DNA of 21,717 nucleotides. It comes from JBFMFE01 sp040752295. Its GTDB lineage: Bacteria > UBP15 > UBA6099 > JBFMBQ01. The stretch covers positions 1 to 21,717 of the forward strand of contig JBFMFE010000127.1 of the NCBI GenBank assembly GCA_040752295.1, read 5' to 3'. The position numbers were made by a program, and so were the translations under genes. Position 1 is the stretch's first letter. Each line of letters starts with the position of its first letter. Positions 7,620 through 14,828 of the stretch are shown piece after piece. The notes under the pieces were generated by a model that saw only the letters and a list, made by a program, of their open reading frames with translations, did no database searches and was not told where the DNA came from.

Positions 7620-8182
7620 TTCGTCCGGAGAAAGTTGCGGAGGATTTTCTTTCCCTCGCCCGTGAGGATTGACTCGGGGTGGAACTGCACCCCGAACACC
7701 CGGTGTTTCCTGTGCCGGAGTCCCATGATCTCCCCTCTGTCGGTGTAAGCGGTGATCTCGAGACAGCCCGGGAGCGATTCCCTCTCCACAATCAGGGAAT
7801 GGTACCGCGTGGCGGTGAAGGGATTCCTCACGCCGCGGAAGATGCCTTTTCCGTCGTGGTGAATTTCAGACGTCTTGCCGTGCATCAGACGCCCCGCCCT
7901 CAACACCCTCCCCCCATAGACCTGCCCGATGCACTGATGCCCGAGGCACACGCCTAAAATCGGGACCCGCCCCCCGAACACCCTGATGGCGTCCATGGAA
8001 ACGCCCCCGTCATCAGGCGTGCCCGGTCCGGGCGAGATCACTACCCTGTCGGGTTTGAGTTTCTCCATCCCGTCGATCGTGACTTTATCGTTGCGGAACA
8101 CGCGAACGTCCCTCTCCATCTCGCCGATGTACTGGACGAGGTTGTACGTGAACGAGTCGTAATTGTCTATAACGAGGATCAC
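7616..8182 (-). CDS. trpG: Anthranilate synthase component II (glutamine amidotransferase)
   Basis: TrpG releases ammonia from glutamine and passes it to TrpE to make anthranilate from chorismate. The 188-residue class I amidotransferase is complete: DNYDSFTYNLVQ near the start, SPGPGTPDDGG, the nucleophile in GVCLGHQ (C79), and the HPES pair H168/E170. It starts with GTG at 8182, sharing a GTGA junction with the trpE stop, which is standard translational coupling for the two subunits of one complex. Sequences of this kind can also serve aminodeoxychorismate synthase for folate; the partner next door is a TrpE with a tryptophan-binding motif, so the anthranilate role is preferred. Confidence 0.96.
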   Translation of the reverse strand: MILVIDNYDSFTYNLVQYIGEMERDVRVFRNDKVTIDGMEKLKPDRVVISPGPGTPDDGGVSMDAIRVFGGRVPILGVCLGHQCIGQVYGGRVLRAGRLMHGKTSEIHHDGKGIFRGVRNPFTATRYHSLIVERESLPGCLEITAYTDRGEIMGLRHRKHRVFGVQFHPESILTGEGKKILRNFLRTK

Positions 8183-9666
8183 AGAACGCCCCCGTCGGCG
8201 ATTTCGATGGCTCTCATAAGGGCGCGCGCCTTGCTGACCGATTCCTGGTACTCGCGCTCCGGCACGGAGTCGGCGACGATGCCCCCGCCCGCCTGTATGT
8301 ACGCCTTCCTGCCCTTCAGAACGATTGTGCGGATGGTTATGCAGGAATCGAAAAAGCCGGAATAACTTATGTAGCTCACCGCGCCGGCGTAGGGACCGCG
8401 CCTTACAGACTCGAGTTCGTCAATGATCTCCATCGCGCGAACCTTCGGCGCGCCGGACACCGTCCCGGCGGGAAAACACGCGCGGAAGGCGTCAATCGCG
8501 CCCCTGTCCCGGCGCAGTCTCCCCTGCACGTTCGAGACGATGTGTATCACGTGCGAGTACTTTTCGATCGCCATCAGGTCGTCCACCTTAACCGTACCCG
8601 CCTCGGAAACCCTCCCGACGTCGTTGCGCCCCAGGTCCACGAGCATGATGTGTTCCGCGCGCTCCTTCTCGTCCGACAGCAGGTCCTTTATGACGGCATC
8701 CTCGCGCGACGGCTCACCGGGACGGGGTCTGGTCCCGGCGATGGGACGCACCACCACCTCACGCCCGCGCACCGTCACGAGTATCTCCGGCGACGAACCT
8801 ATCAGGCGCAGCTCCCCAAGATGAAGGTAAAACATGTACGGCGACGGGTTCAGCGACCTGAGCACGCGGTAGATGTCGAACGGGTCCGAGCGCACCTCCG
8901 TCTGGAACCGCTGTGAGAGAACCACCTGGAAGACGTCGCCCGCGCGTATGTATCGCTTCGCGCGCCGCACCATCGCGAGGTAATCTTCCTTTCCGACGTT
9001 CGAGCGAAACCGCACGCCCCCCCCCCCGCGCGCGCGCCGCCCCGCGCCCCGCTTCAGAAACACGTCCGCCCGAAGCTTCCCGTGCAGGGCGCGTATCTTC
9101 CCGGCGGATTCCTCGTACGTCTTCCTCAGCGGCTGTCCCGTGTCGGTATGCGCGCTGCACACGATCCGTATCTTGTGCTTGAGATGGTCGAATATGAGTA
9201 TCGCGTCGGTGAGCATGAAATAGGAGTCGGGAAGATGCAGGTCGTCCGCGGTCGTGTCCGGAAGGACCTCGACGTGGCGCACCATGTCGTAGCCGAAATA
9301 ACCGACCGCGCCGCCCACGAAAGGCGGCAGTTCCCCCGCCCCGACCACCTTGAAACGCGAAAACATCCCGTCCAGCGCCTCGAGCGGGTCGCCCTGCCCG
9401 CGGACGCCGCCCGCCTCGTACTCCCTTCCCCTGCTCTTGAAAATGGAATGAGGATCGGTCCCTAAAAACGAGTACCTCGCCGCGCGCTCGCCCCCCACGA
9501 CGCTCTCAAGCAGAAACGAGTGATCCGTTCCGTGCGATATGTTGAGAAACGCCGACACCGGCGTGAGCATGTCGGCAAAAACGTCCGCCGAAACGATCAC
9601 GATGTTCCCGCGCCTCGCAAGCCGCTCGAATTCCCTGTACCCGGGAACGATCTCGAGCTTCATCAT
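8179..9666 (-). CDS. trpE: Anthranilate synthase component I
   Basis: TrpE converts chorismate and ammonia to anthranilate, the first committed step of tryptophan synthesis. The 495-residue protein has the chorismate-binding core: LNPSPYMFYLHLGE, IGSSPEILV, IAGTRPRP, HIMLVDLGRNDVGRV, FPAGTVSGAPKVRAMEII and YAGAVSYIS. Near the N-terminus, LLES (52-55) followed by serine at 66 fits the LLESX10S motif of tryptophan feedback inhibition, favouring TrpE over PabB. The start is one of two adjacent ATGs (9664-9666 or 9661-9663), with GGAG and GAGGG just upstream; an in-frame GTG at 9702 would add an unlikely arginine-rich tail. A run of eleven G on the coding strand (9017-9027) encodes glycines in a linker near residue 215. 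It is the first gene of the operon. Confidence 0.96.
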   Translation of the reverse strand: MMKLEIVPGYREFERLARRGNIVIVSADVFADMLTPVSAFLNISHGTDHSFLLESVVGGERAARYSFLGTDPHSIFKSRGREYEAGGVRGQGDPLEALDGMFSRFKVVGAGELPPFVGGAVGYFGYDMVRHVEVLPDTTADDLHLPDSYFMLTDAILIFDHLKHKIRIVCSAHTDTGQPLRKTYEESAGKIRALHGKLRADVFLKRGAGRRARGGGGVRFRSNVGKEDYLAMVRRAKRYIRAGDVFQVVLSQRFQTEVRSDPFDIYRVLRSLNPSPYMFYLHLGELRLIGSSPEILVTVRGREVVVRPIAGTRPRPGEPSREDAVIKDLLSDEKERAEHIMLVDLGRNDVGRVSEAGTVKVDDLMAIEKYSHVIHIVSNVQGRLRRDRGAIDAFRACFPAGTVSGAPKVRAMEIIDELESVRRGPYAGAVSYISYSGFFDSCITIRTIVLKGRKAYIQAGGGIVADSVPEREYQESVSKARALMRAIEIADGGVL

Positions 9667-9790
9667 CCCTCGACTCCATCCGCTCCCCCGACGCCCGCGC
9701 ACAGCGTACGGAGACCCGCCGGTCCGGCGCGGAACGCGCGCAAAGCGTTCACGAAAAAAACGCCTTCGCCGGCAGATTTTCCAATCGTGT

Positions 9791-9819
9791 ATTCTAACAC
9801 GGGGTACGCGCGATCACAA
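9791..9819 (-). promoter_or_regulatory. Promoter of the trp operon and untranslated leader
   Basis: On the minus strand, TTGTGA (9814-9819) and TAGAAT (9791-9796) are 17 bases apart. The transcript would start near 9784, giving a leader of about 118 bases to trpE. I see no leader peptide with tandem Trp codons, and the only T run (seven T at 9755-9761) sits behind a very weak hairpin, so classical ribosome-mediated attenuation is not supported. A small CGCC-loop-GGCG hairpin lies nearer to trpE. An operator cannot be assigned. Confidence 0.65.
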
Positions 9820-9890
9820 CCTGCACGATTGCGCTCTTCGGCAACCAGTCCGCAGGCATTGAACGCGCGCGCAGACAAACGAACGGAAAA

Positions 9891-11363
9891 TCAGTCTTTC
9901 GCTTCCGACCGTTTCATCCTCGAAGATGGAAGCGAGTACTCCACGAACGGGGCGTCCGGCGTGCCGTAAACACGCACGCGGACCCGCCGCCTCTGCTCGG
10001 GACCCTTTATCAGCGGCTCGAGGTTCTTCCTTATCTCGTTCTCCCCCACTTCGCTTAAAAGCACCTCCCCGCCACCCCTGAGATCAAACGAAAAATCAGG
10101 CTCGATCTTCCCCTCCATTTCCACCCATATTCCGTCGCTCTCCAAACGGCACCCCCGCACGCGCGTCACGCCGCCCTCGGTGCTGAAAACCGCCTCCGCA
10201 CGGTGAACGGGGATCCCCCTCTCCCCCTCCTTCCATGCGGGAATCACCGCCCCCGCAACCGTAACCCTCCCGCCCCCCGAATACGTCTCCGCCGCGTCGA
10301 GGTCCCCCTTCATCCGCACGTTCCCCGACACCGTCCCGGTCGCCGCTCCGTGCCGCCCATCCATAAAACCGGCTGCAACCGCAAGTGGAAAATCCCGAAA
10401 ATGTGCCTTCATCTCCATCCACCGCGGCTCCTCCAGCGACAAATACCCTTTGCCGAGAATGTAGCCTCCTCCCCGCAGCCGCACGCCGAGCTCCTCCACC
10501 TCGACGCGCTTCCGAACCGATAACGTGAACCTCGCACGGCAGTCGCTCACCGCCTCGCCCCCCACCTCCCCCTCCCTCAACACCACGCTCGACCGCACCC
10601 TCTCCGCCCCGCGCTCCCCGTCAACCACAGCCTCCACGCGCGCCTCCCCCGACACAAGCCCGGCATATCGCCCTGCCTTGTCTCCGTAAAAAAGCCGCAG
10701 AAGCTTCAACCCCTCGTCCACCCCAAAACCCCCGGACGATACCTTCAGCCTAACCTTCCTCCCCGGCGCCCCGCCGATGCCGCCCGTTACCGTCGCCGTC
10801 CCGCCGCCGAACCTGACCGCCAGCCTGCTGACGCTTATCGAGCCGTCCGTACGGAACCCGAACCCACCCCCCGGCGCCGCGAATCCGTATCGCTCTCCCT
10901 TCGGATTCAATCGAAAATCCACGACCTCAACCCGCGCGTCCGTAAACCCCACGAACGGCAGCCGCCGCGCTCGCCCCGCAGCCCTCTCAAACACCCTGCT
11001 GATGTTCCACTCCCCCGAACCGTCCCTCACCAGGTAAACGGCGGGCGACCGCAGCGCAACGCTCTTCAACTCCACTCCCCCGCGAAGCAGCGATACCGGA
11101 TTAAGCGTCAGCCGCGCCTCCGGCGCCGAAAAAAGCAGCTGCCGCGGCCGCCCCGTCGTGAGCGCCGACACCCGCCTCATCCTCACAACCGACGGAAAGT
11201 GAAACGTGATCGAGCCGATCTCCACCTGAAGCGGAAAAACCTCCTCTATACCCCTCTCGGCGCGCCGAACGAGTCCCTCCTTCCACCTCGGAAGGAAAAT
11301 CGAAAACAACAGCACCAACCCGCACAGAACCGCAAGAAAAAAAGGAATGGCGAACTTCCTCAT
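9891..11363 (-). CDS. AsmA-like envelope protein
   Basis: This 490-residue protein has one N-terminal membrane helix (about 5-27, preceded by MRK) and then a long beta-rich periplasmic region. It contains AsmA-type signatures: LTLNPVSLLRGGVELKSVAL, then SPAVYLVRDGSGEWNISRVF, and a C-terminal segment with VRVYGTPDAP. AsmA/DUF748/TamB-type proteins act in outer-membrane lipid or protein transport, which implies a two-membrane envelope. The length is medium for the group. The start is ATG 11363; it lies inside a tandem duplication, and the nearest ribosome site (GGGAG, 11 bases upstream) is modest. A second, near-identical ATG context lies 32 bases further upstream. It is separated from trpE by 224 bases that contain the trp promoter, so it is not part of that operon. 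Confidence 0.8.
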   Translation of the reverse strand: MRKFAIPFFLAVLCGLVLLFSIFLPRWKEGLVRRAERGIEEVFPLQVEIGSITFHFPSVVRMRRVSALTTGRPRQLLFSAPEARLTLNPVSLLRGGVELKSVALRSPAVYLVRDGSGEWNISRVFERAAGRARRLPFVGFTDARVEVVDFRLNPKGERYGFAAPGGGFGFRTDGSISVSRLAVRFGGGTATVTGGIGGAPGRKVRLKVSSGGFGVDEGLKLLRLFYGDKAGRYAGLVSGEARVEAVVDGERGAERVRSSVVLREGEVGGEAVSDCRARFTLSVRKRVEVEELGVRLRGGGYILGKGYLSLEEPRWMEMKAHFRDFPLAVAAGFMDGRHGAATGTVSGNVRMKGDLDAAETYSGGGRVTVAGAVIPAWKEGERGIPVHRAEAVFSTEGGVTRVRGCRLESDGIWVEMEGKIEPDFSFDLRGGGEVLLSEVGENEIRKNLEPLIKGPEQRRRVRVRVYGTPDAPFVEYSLPSSRMKRSEAKD

Positions 11364-11424
11364 CTCAAAATCACACTCCCATCTCTCATCCTCATCTCGA
11401 AATCACACCCCGATCTCTCATCCG
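11361..11424. repeat. 32-bp tandem duplication over the AsmA-like start codon
   Basis: Copies 11361-11392 and 11393-11424 are adjacent and match at 28 of 32 positions. Each starts catctc and contains aaatcacac and atctctcatcc; the differences are at unit positions 7, 17, 20 and 32. On the minus strand each unit ends in an ATG, so the repeat doubles the translation start region of the AsmA-like gene. Confidence 0.9.
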
Positions 11425-11766
11425 AAGCCGGCGCTTAACCCGGGGCAAACTCCCGCACGCACCCCTCCCCAACCCCTGTTCTCTCACTTCGATATTCTAT
11501 ATCGGTAATCCTGCTTTCGTCTCACCGCACGGAGCGATAAATACCCGCCGTCGCGTCATTCCAGTATGATGCCCGGAATCCAGGGAGCCGGTTGTTGCGC
11601 GGCGCGCAAAATTGACCCGCGCGCGCACGCATTGCGCGCGCGTAAGCGAGAAAAACCACCCCTCCAGGGGGGTCAACTCTGGACGCCTAAAGGGGGTCAA
11701 AAAAGCCCGCCGCTTGACATAATAATAATATCCCCGAATGGAAGGAATGGCCTTAGCGTTGTGGTG
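11425..11766. other. Gene-free stretch between the AsmA-like gene and the response regulator
   Basis: I see no credible gene in these 342 bases. The stretch contains a small palindrome (cgatattctatatcg, about 11492-11506), a cgtcattcc...ggaatccaggg segment (about 11554-11587) that resembles widespread degenerate intergenic repeats, the GC hairpin listed separately, and three ttgaccc/gggtcaa-type elements (near 11612, 11669 and 11693) in a pattern reminiscent of IS21-family ends. The GC content of the sequence falls from here to the right. No transposase remnant was found. Confidence 0.55.
11618..11673 (-). terminator. GC-rich hairpins, probable end of the signalling operon
   Basis: A perfect 10-bp inverted repeat (cgcgcgcgca 11618-11627, tgcgcgcgcg 11633-11642) encloses a 5-base loop. 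Just beside it, acccc (11658-11662) can pair with ggggt (11669-11673), and on the minus strand that smaller hairpin is followed by GG and then five T. Both lie about 95-150 bases past the stop of the minus-strand response regulator, so they are placed to end that transcript. The T tracts are short, so the terminator role is plausible rather than proven. Confidence 0.5.
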
Positions 11767-13155
11767 TCAATCCATATCATATTTTTCCAGTTTATTGCGG
11801 AGCGCGCCGCGTCCTAAGCCCAGGAGGCGCGCCGCGTAACTTTTGTTGTGCCCCGCCCGCTCCATCGCCGCAATGATGACTTGCTTTTCAACGTCCGGCA
11901 GGGATACCCTGCCGAAATCTATCTTCAGCAGGAACGCATCCGATGCCGCGCCCGCGCCGGCATCCGGCTCTTCATCGTCGGAGTCACTCTCGCCCAGTAT
12001 CAGATGCGTCGGTTCGAGCATGCCGCCGTCGCAGTACAACACCGCGCGTTCCATCACGTTTTTCAATTCTCTCACGTTCCCCGGCCACGGATAGGACATG
12101 AGTTTTTGTTTGACTTCCGCGGCGATCCCCGGTTCCTGTTTTTTCAGTTCTTTGCTGAAGTGTTCGAGAAAATGCTCTGCAAGGGGCAGGATGTCGGCTT
12201 TTCTATTCCGGAGCGGGGGGAGTTTGAGCGGAACGACGCAGAGACGGTAATACAGGTCTTTTCGGAAAGTGTTTTCCCTGACCATGGCTTTGAGGTTTTT
12301 ATTAGTTGAGGCGATAATGCGTGTGTTTACGACTACGTCCCCGGTTCCGCCCAGCCGCCGAAAGCATCCATCCTCCATCACTCTGAGTATTTTTGGTTGT
12401 AATTTCAGGCTCATGTCTCCGATCTCATCGAGGAAAATCGTGCCCCCGTCAGCGATTTCAAATAGTCCCTTTTTCGTATGTCTGGCGTCGGTAAATGCGC
12501 CTTTCTCATGCCCGAAAAGTTCGCTTTCAAGCAGGTTATCGGGGATGGCGGAACAGTTCAGCGCCACAAACGGTTCGTTCGCACGCGGGGAGTTGAAGTG
12601 GATGATTTTTCCAATCAATTCTTTTCCGGTCCCCGTTTCTCCCTCGATCAAGACCGAGGTGGTGGGAACCCCGGCAACTCTCATAACGTCATCCAGAACT
12701 CTCTGCATTATCCTGCTTGTGAAGATAAAATTACCTGGATCGAACCGGGACCTTTTCCGTTCCACTATGTCCGTGAGAGCGCGCTGAGTCCGCTGGTTTT
12801 CGAGGGAATTTCGTATTACCACCCGAAGCTCATCGGTGTCGAACGGCTTGGTTAAATAGTGAACGGCGCCGATTTTCATCGCCTCGACCGCGCTTTGAAC
12901 GTCCCCGAAGCCGGTGATAACGATCACAACGATAGTTTTATCGAACCTTTTGATCTCACGCAGGATTTCCATCCCGTGCGCTTCCGGCAGCTTCAAATCC
13001 AGGAGCACAAGGTCCGGAGACACGGTTTTTATCAGGTTCAGATATCCCTTTCCGTCCTCACTCGCAACCGCTCGATAACCCCATTCCCGCGCCAGTGTGG
13101 AAAGGTTTTCTCTTACTGTTTCGTTGTCTTCAATAATCAGAATTTTGGCGGACAT
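11767..13155 (-). CDS. NtrC-family sigma-54-dependent response regulator
   Basis: This 462-residue protein has three domains. The receiver (3-120) carries the acidic pocket E9/D10, phosphoacceptor D53 in LLDLKLPE, and K103. The AAA+ domain (about 142-375) has Walker A GETGTGKE (172-179), the sigma-54 contact loop GAFTDA (219-224, a common variant of GAFTGA) and Walker B GGTIFLDEI (238-246). A Fis-type helix-turn-helix (about 423-459, with NKSYAARLLGLGR) ends the protein. It should activate sigma-54 promoters when phosphorylated, presumably by the kinase encoded 70 bases upstream. The ATG at 13155 begins the receiver directly; an earlier in-frame ATG at 13221, four bases after the kinase stop, would add 22 residues unlike the family. 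I found no clear GG-N10-GC promoter in the window, so its targets are unknown. Confidence 0.93.
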   Translation of the reverse strand: MSAKILIIEDNETVRENLSTLAREWGYRAVASEDGKGYLNLIKTVSPDLVLLDLKLPEAHGMEILREIKRFDKTIVVIVITGFGDVQSAVEAMKIGAVHYLTKPFDTDELRVVIRNSLENQRTQRALTDIVERKRSRFDPGNFIFTSRIMQRVLDDVMRVAGVPTTSVLIEGETGTGKELIGKIIHFNSPRANEPFVALNCSAIPDNLLESELFGHEKGAFTDARHTKKGLFEIADGGTIFLDEIGDMSLKLQPKILRVMEDGCFRRLGGTGDVVVNTRIIASTNKNLKAMVRENTFRKDLYYRLCVVPLKLPPLRNRKADILPLAEHFLEHFSKELKKQEPGIAAEVKQKLMSYPWPGNVRELKNVMERAVLYCDGGMLEPTHLILGESDSDDEEPDAGAGAASDAFLLKIDFGRVSLPDVEKQVIIAAMERAGHNKSYAARLLGLGRGALRNKLEKYDMD

Positions 13156-13225
13156 TTTCAACGTCTCTGGGACAGCCGCGTTCAAGATGCTGGTGATTTT
13201 CCGGTTTCGGCAGGGTTGCATGGCG

Positions 13226-14797
13226 TCAGTCAGATGCCGGTAATATCACTCTGAAAAGCGTTCCTTTCCCGGGAGTACTCTCTACCTCCAGAATGCCATT
13301 GTGTTCATCTATGATTCGCTGGGAAATGGAAAGCCCGAGTCCGGATCCGCTTTTTTTCTTCGAAAAAAACGGGGCGAATATTTTTTCCAGATCTTCGTGA
13401 GAAATACCCTTTCCGGTGTCGGAAATCTCGACGGCCGCACCCTCGACGGGATGGTCTCCAGTAAGCCGCGATTGAACGATGCGGGACGAGGTTTCCGTTT
13501 TAATGACAATAAATCCTCCGTTCTCCATTGATTCAATCGCGTTGAGCAGAAGGTTCACTAACACCTGTTGTATCTGGTCGAAGTCCGCCAGAACGTGCGG
13601 CAGGCGTTCATTGCGCCTGCGATGCACGCTGACGCCCTGCTTCCGGCACTGTCCGTCCAATAGATCAAGGGATTCATCAAGGATGTCTTCCAGGCAGCAG
13701 GGGGCGAGCACCGGCTTTGAAGGACGCGCGAACTTTAATACATCTTTTACAATTTTATTGAGTCTTTCGATTTCGCTGGAGATCGTTTTAATATGCCTGA
13801 GACTTTCGTCGTCTCCCTTCAACTTTCGTTTGAGTATTCCGGTAGTCGTTGAAATTGACGTGAGCGGATTCCTCACTTCATGAGCGATCCCGGCGGAGAA
13901 CTGACCGATGGAAGCGAGCCTGTCCATCCGCCGGACAGCCTCTTCCATTTTTTCCTGGCTGGTAACGTCGTAGAATATTCCCACCGCGCCGTTCGTTACG
14001 CCCGATCGGGTCTTCAGAATCATAGTGGTCATTTCTATTGATACTTTCCTGTCTTCTTCTCCTTTGAGCCGGACTTTGAATCTTTTTACCGGTTCTTCAT
14101 AAGCCAGCGTCCTGCATAAGGGACAGCACATGCTATTTTTTTTGCATGCCTTTTCAGCGGCGCGGGATGGCTGTTCAAGCAATTTTTCACCCAGCGGGCA
14201 ACAGAGGTTCTCGCCGGCGCAGGTGAATACTTTTGAGCAGTGCAGGCGTCTGGATTCACATGTGGAACACTCGGCGCCGTTCCCGGCTCGGGCGCCGCAG
14301 GCTGAACACCTGAGGATCTCTTCTCCCACTTTATTCATAAACGTTATCTTTCCCATTTTGTCTATAAATATGAGTCCTTCCGTCATGTTCCTGATCAGAC
14401 TTTCGACAAAACGCCGGTCTTCCGCAAGCGTTAACAGGGGGTTTTGAATTTTCGTCTTTTCGTATTTGCCGGGAGGGGTTTTGAGTTCTTCCGCTCCGTA
14501 TGATTCCGTTTGTTTTAAGGCGCCGTCAATCGAAAAAATATTCAGGGAATCCGACACCACTTTAAGTTCCGTTTCCGGAAGGATTTTCCTGACCTTTTTC
14601 AAAAAATCGATCCCCACGGAATCCATGCATGCGGAATCCAGGAGAAGGACGTGCGGGCGGGCATCGGCAATCTTTTTCAGACTGGAGTCATCGCCCTGAG
14701 AGAGGTCCACCGCGAAATCGTCGCCGCACAATTTCCAGCCGTTTTCCACACCGCAGTCCGTGTTTATCAAGACCATCATTCCCTGATTCACGGACAT
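13226..14797 (-). CDS. PAS sensor histidine kinase with a 12-cysteine segment
   Basis: This is a 523-residue cytoplasmic kinase; no membrane segment is visible. Residues 6-95 resemble a degenerate receiver (LLLDSACMDS, possible D54). A PAS region starts near 128 (LIRNMTEGLIFIDKMGKITFMN) and is interrupted at 164-228 by a segment with 12 cysteines (C164, C167, C177, C180, C187, C193, C199, C200, C218, C224, C225, C228), including two CxxC pairs. PAS-like sequence then resumes to YDVTSQEKM. HisKA has H306 in AHEVRNP; the ATPase domain has N419, DTGKG (460-464) and GSGLGLS (484-490). The catalytic boxes look intact, so the kinase should be active, with the cysteines a likely metal or redox sensor (inference). 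The start is ATG 14797 behind GGGGGAGAAGGGG; an ATG at 14836 overlapping the upstream stop is possible. Confidence 0.9.
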   Translation of the reverse strand: MSVNQGMMVLINTDCGVENGWKLCGDDFAVDLSQGDDSSLKKIADARPHVLLLDSACMDSVGIDFLKKVRKILPETELKVVSDSLNIFSIDGALKQTESYGAEELKTPPGKYEKTKIQNPLLTLAEDRRFVESLIRNMTEGLIFIDKMGKITFMNKVGEEILRCSACGARAGNGAECSTCESRRLHCSKVFTCAGENLCCPLGEKLLEQPSRAAEKACKKNSMCCPLCRTLAYEEPVKRFKVRLKGEEDRKVSIEMTTMILKTRSGVTNGAVGIFYDVTSQEKMEEAVRRMDRLASIGQFSAGIAHEVRNPLTSISTTTGILKRKLKGDDESLRHIKTISSEIERLNKIVKDVLKFARPSKPVLAPCCLEDILDESLDLLDGQCRKQGVSVHRRRNERLPHVLADFDQIQQVLVNLLLNAIESMENGGFIVIKTETSSRIVQSRLTGDHPVEGAAVEISDTGKGISHEDLEKIFAPFFSKKKSGSGLGLSISQRIIDEHNGILEVESTPGKGTLFRVILPASD

Positions 14798-14828
14798 GAT
14801 CCCCTTCTCCCCCTTCTTCCAACCACGG

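Noticed and set aside
9667..9784. Transcription attenuator in the trpE leader
   Set aside because: No leader peptide with repeated Trp codons, and the only T run follows a three-base-pair hairpin.
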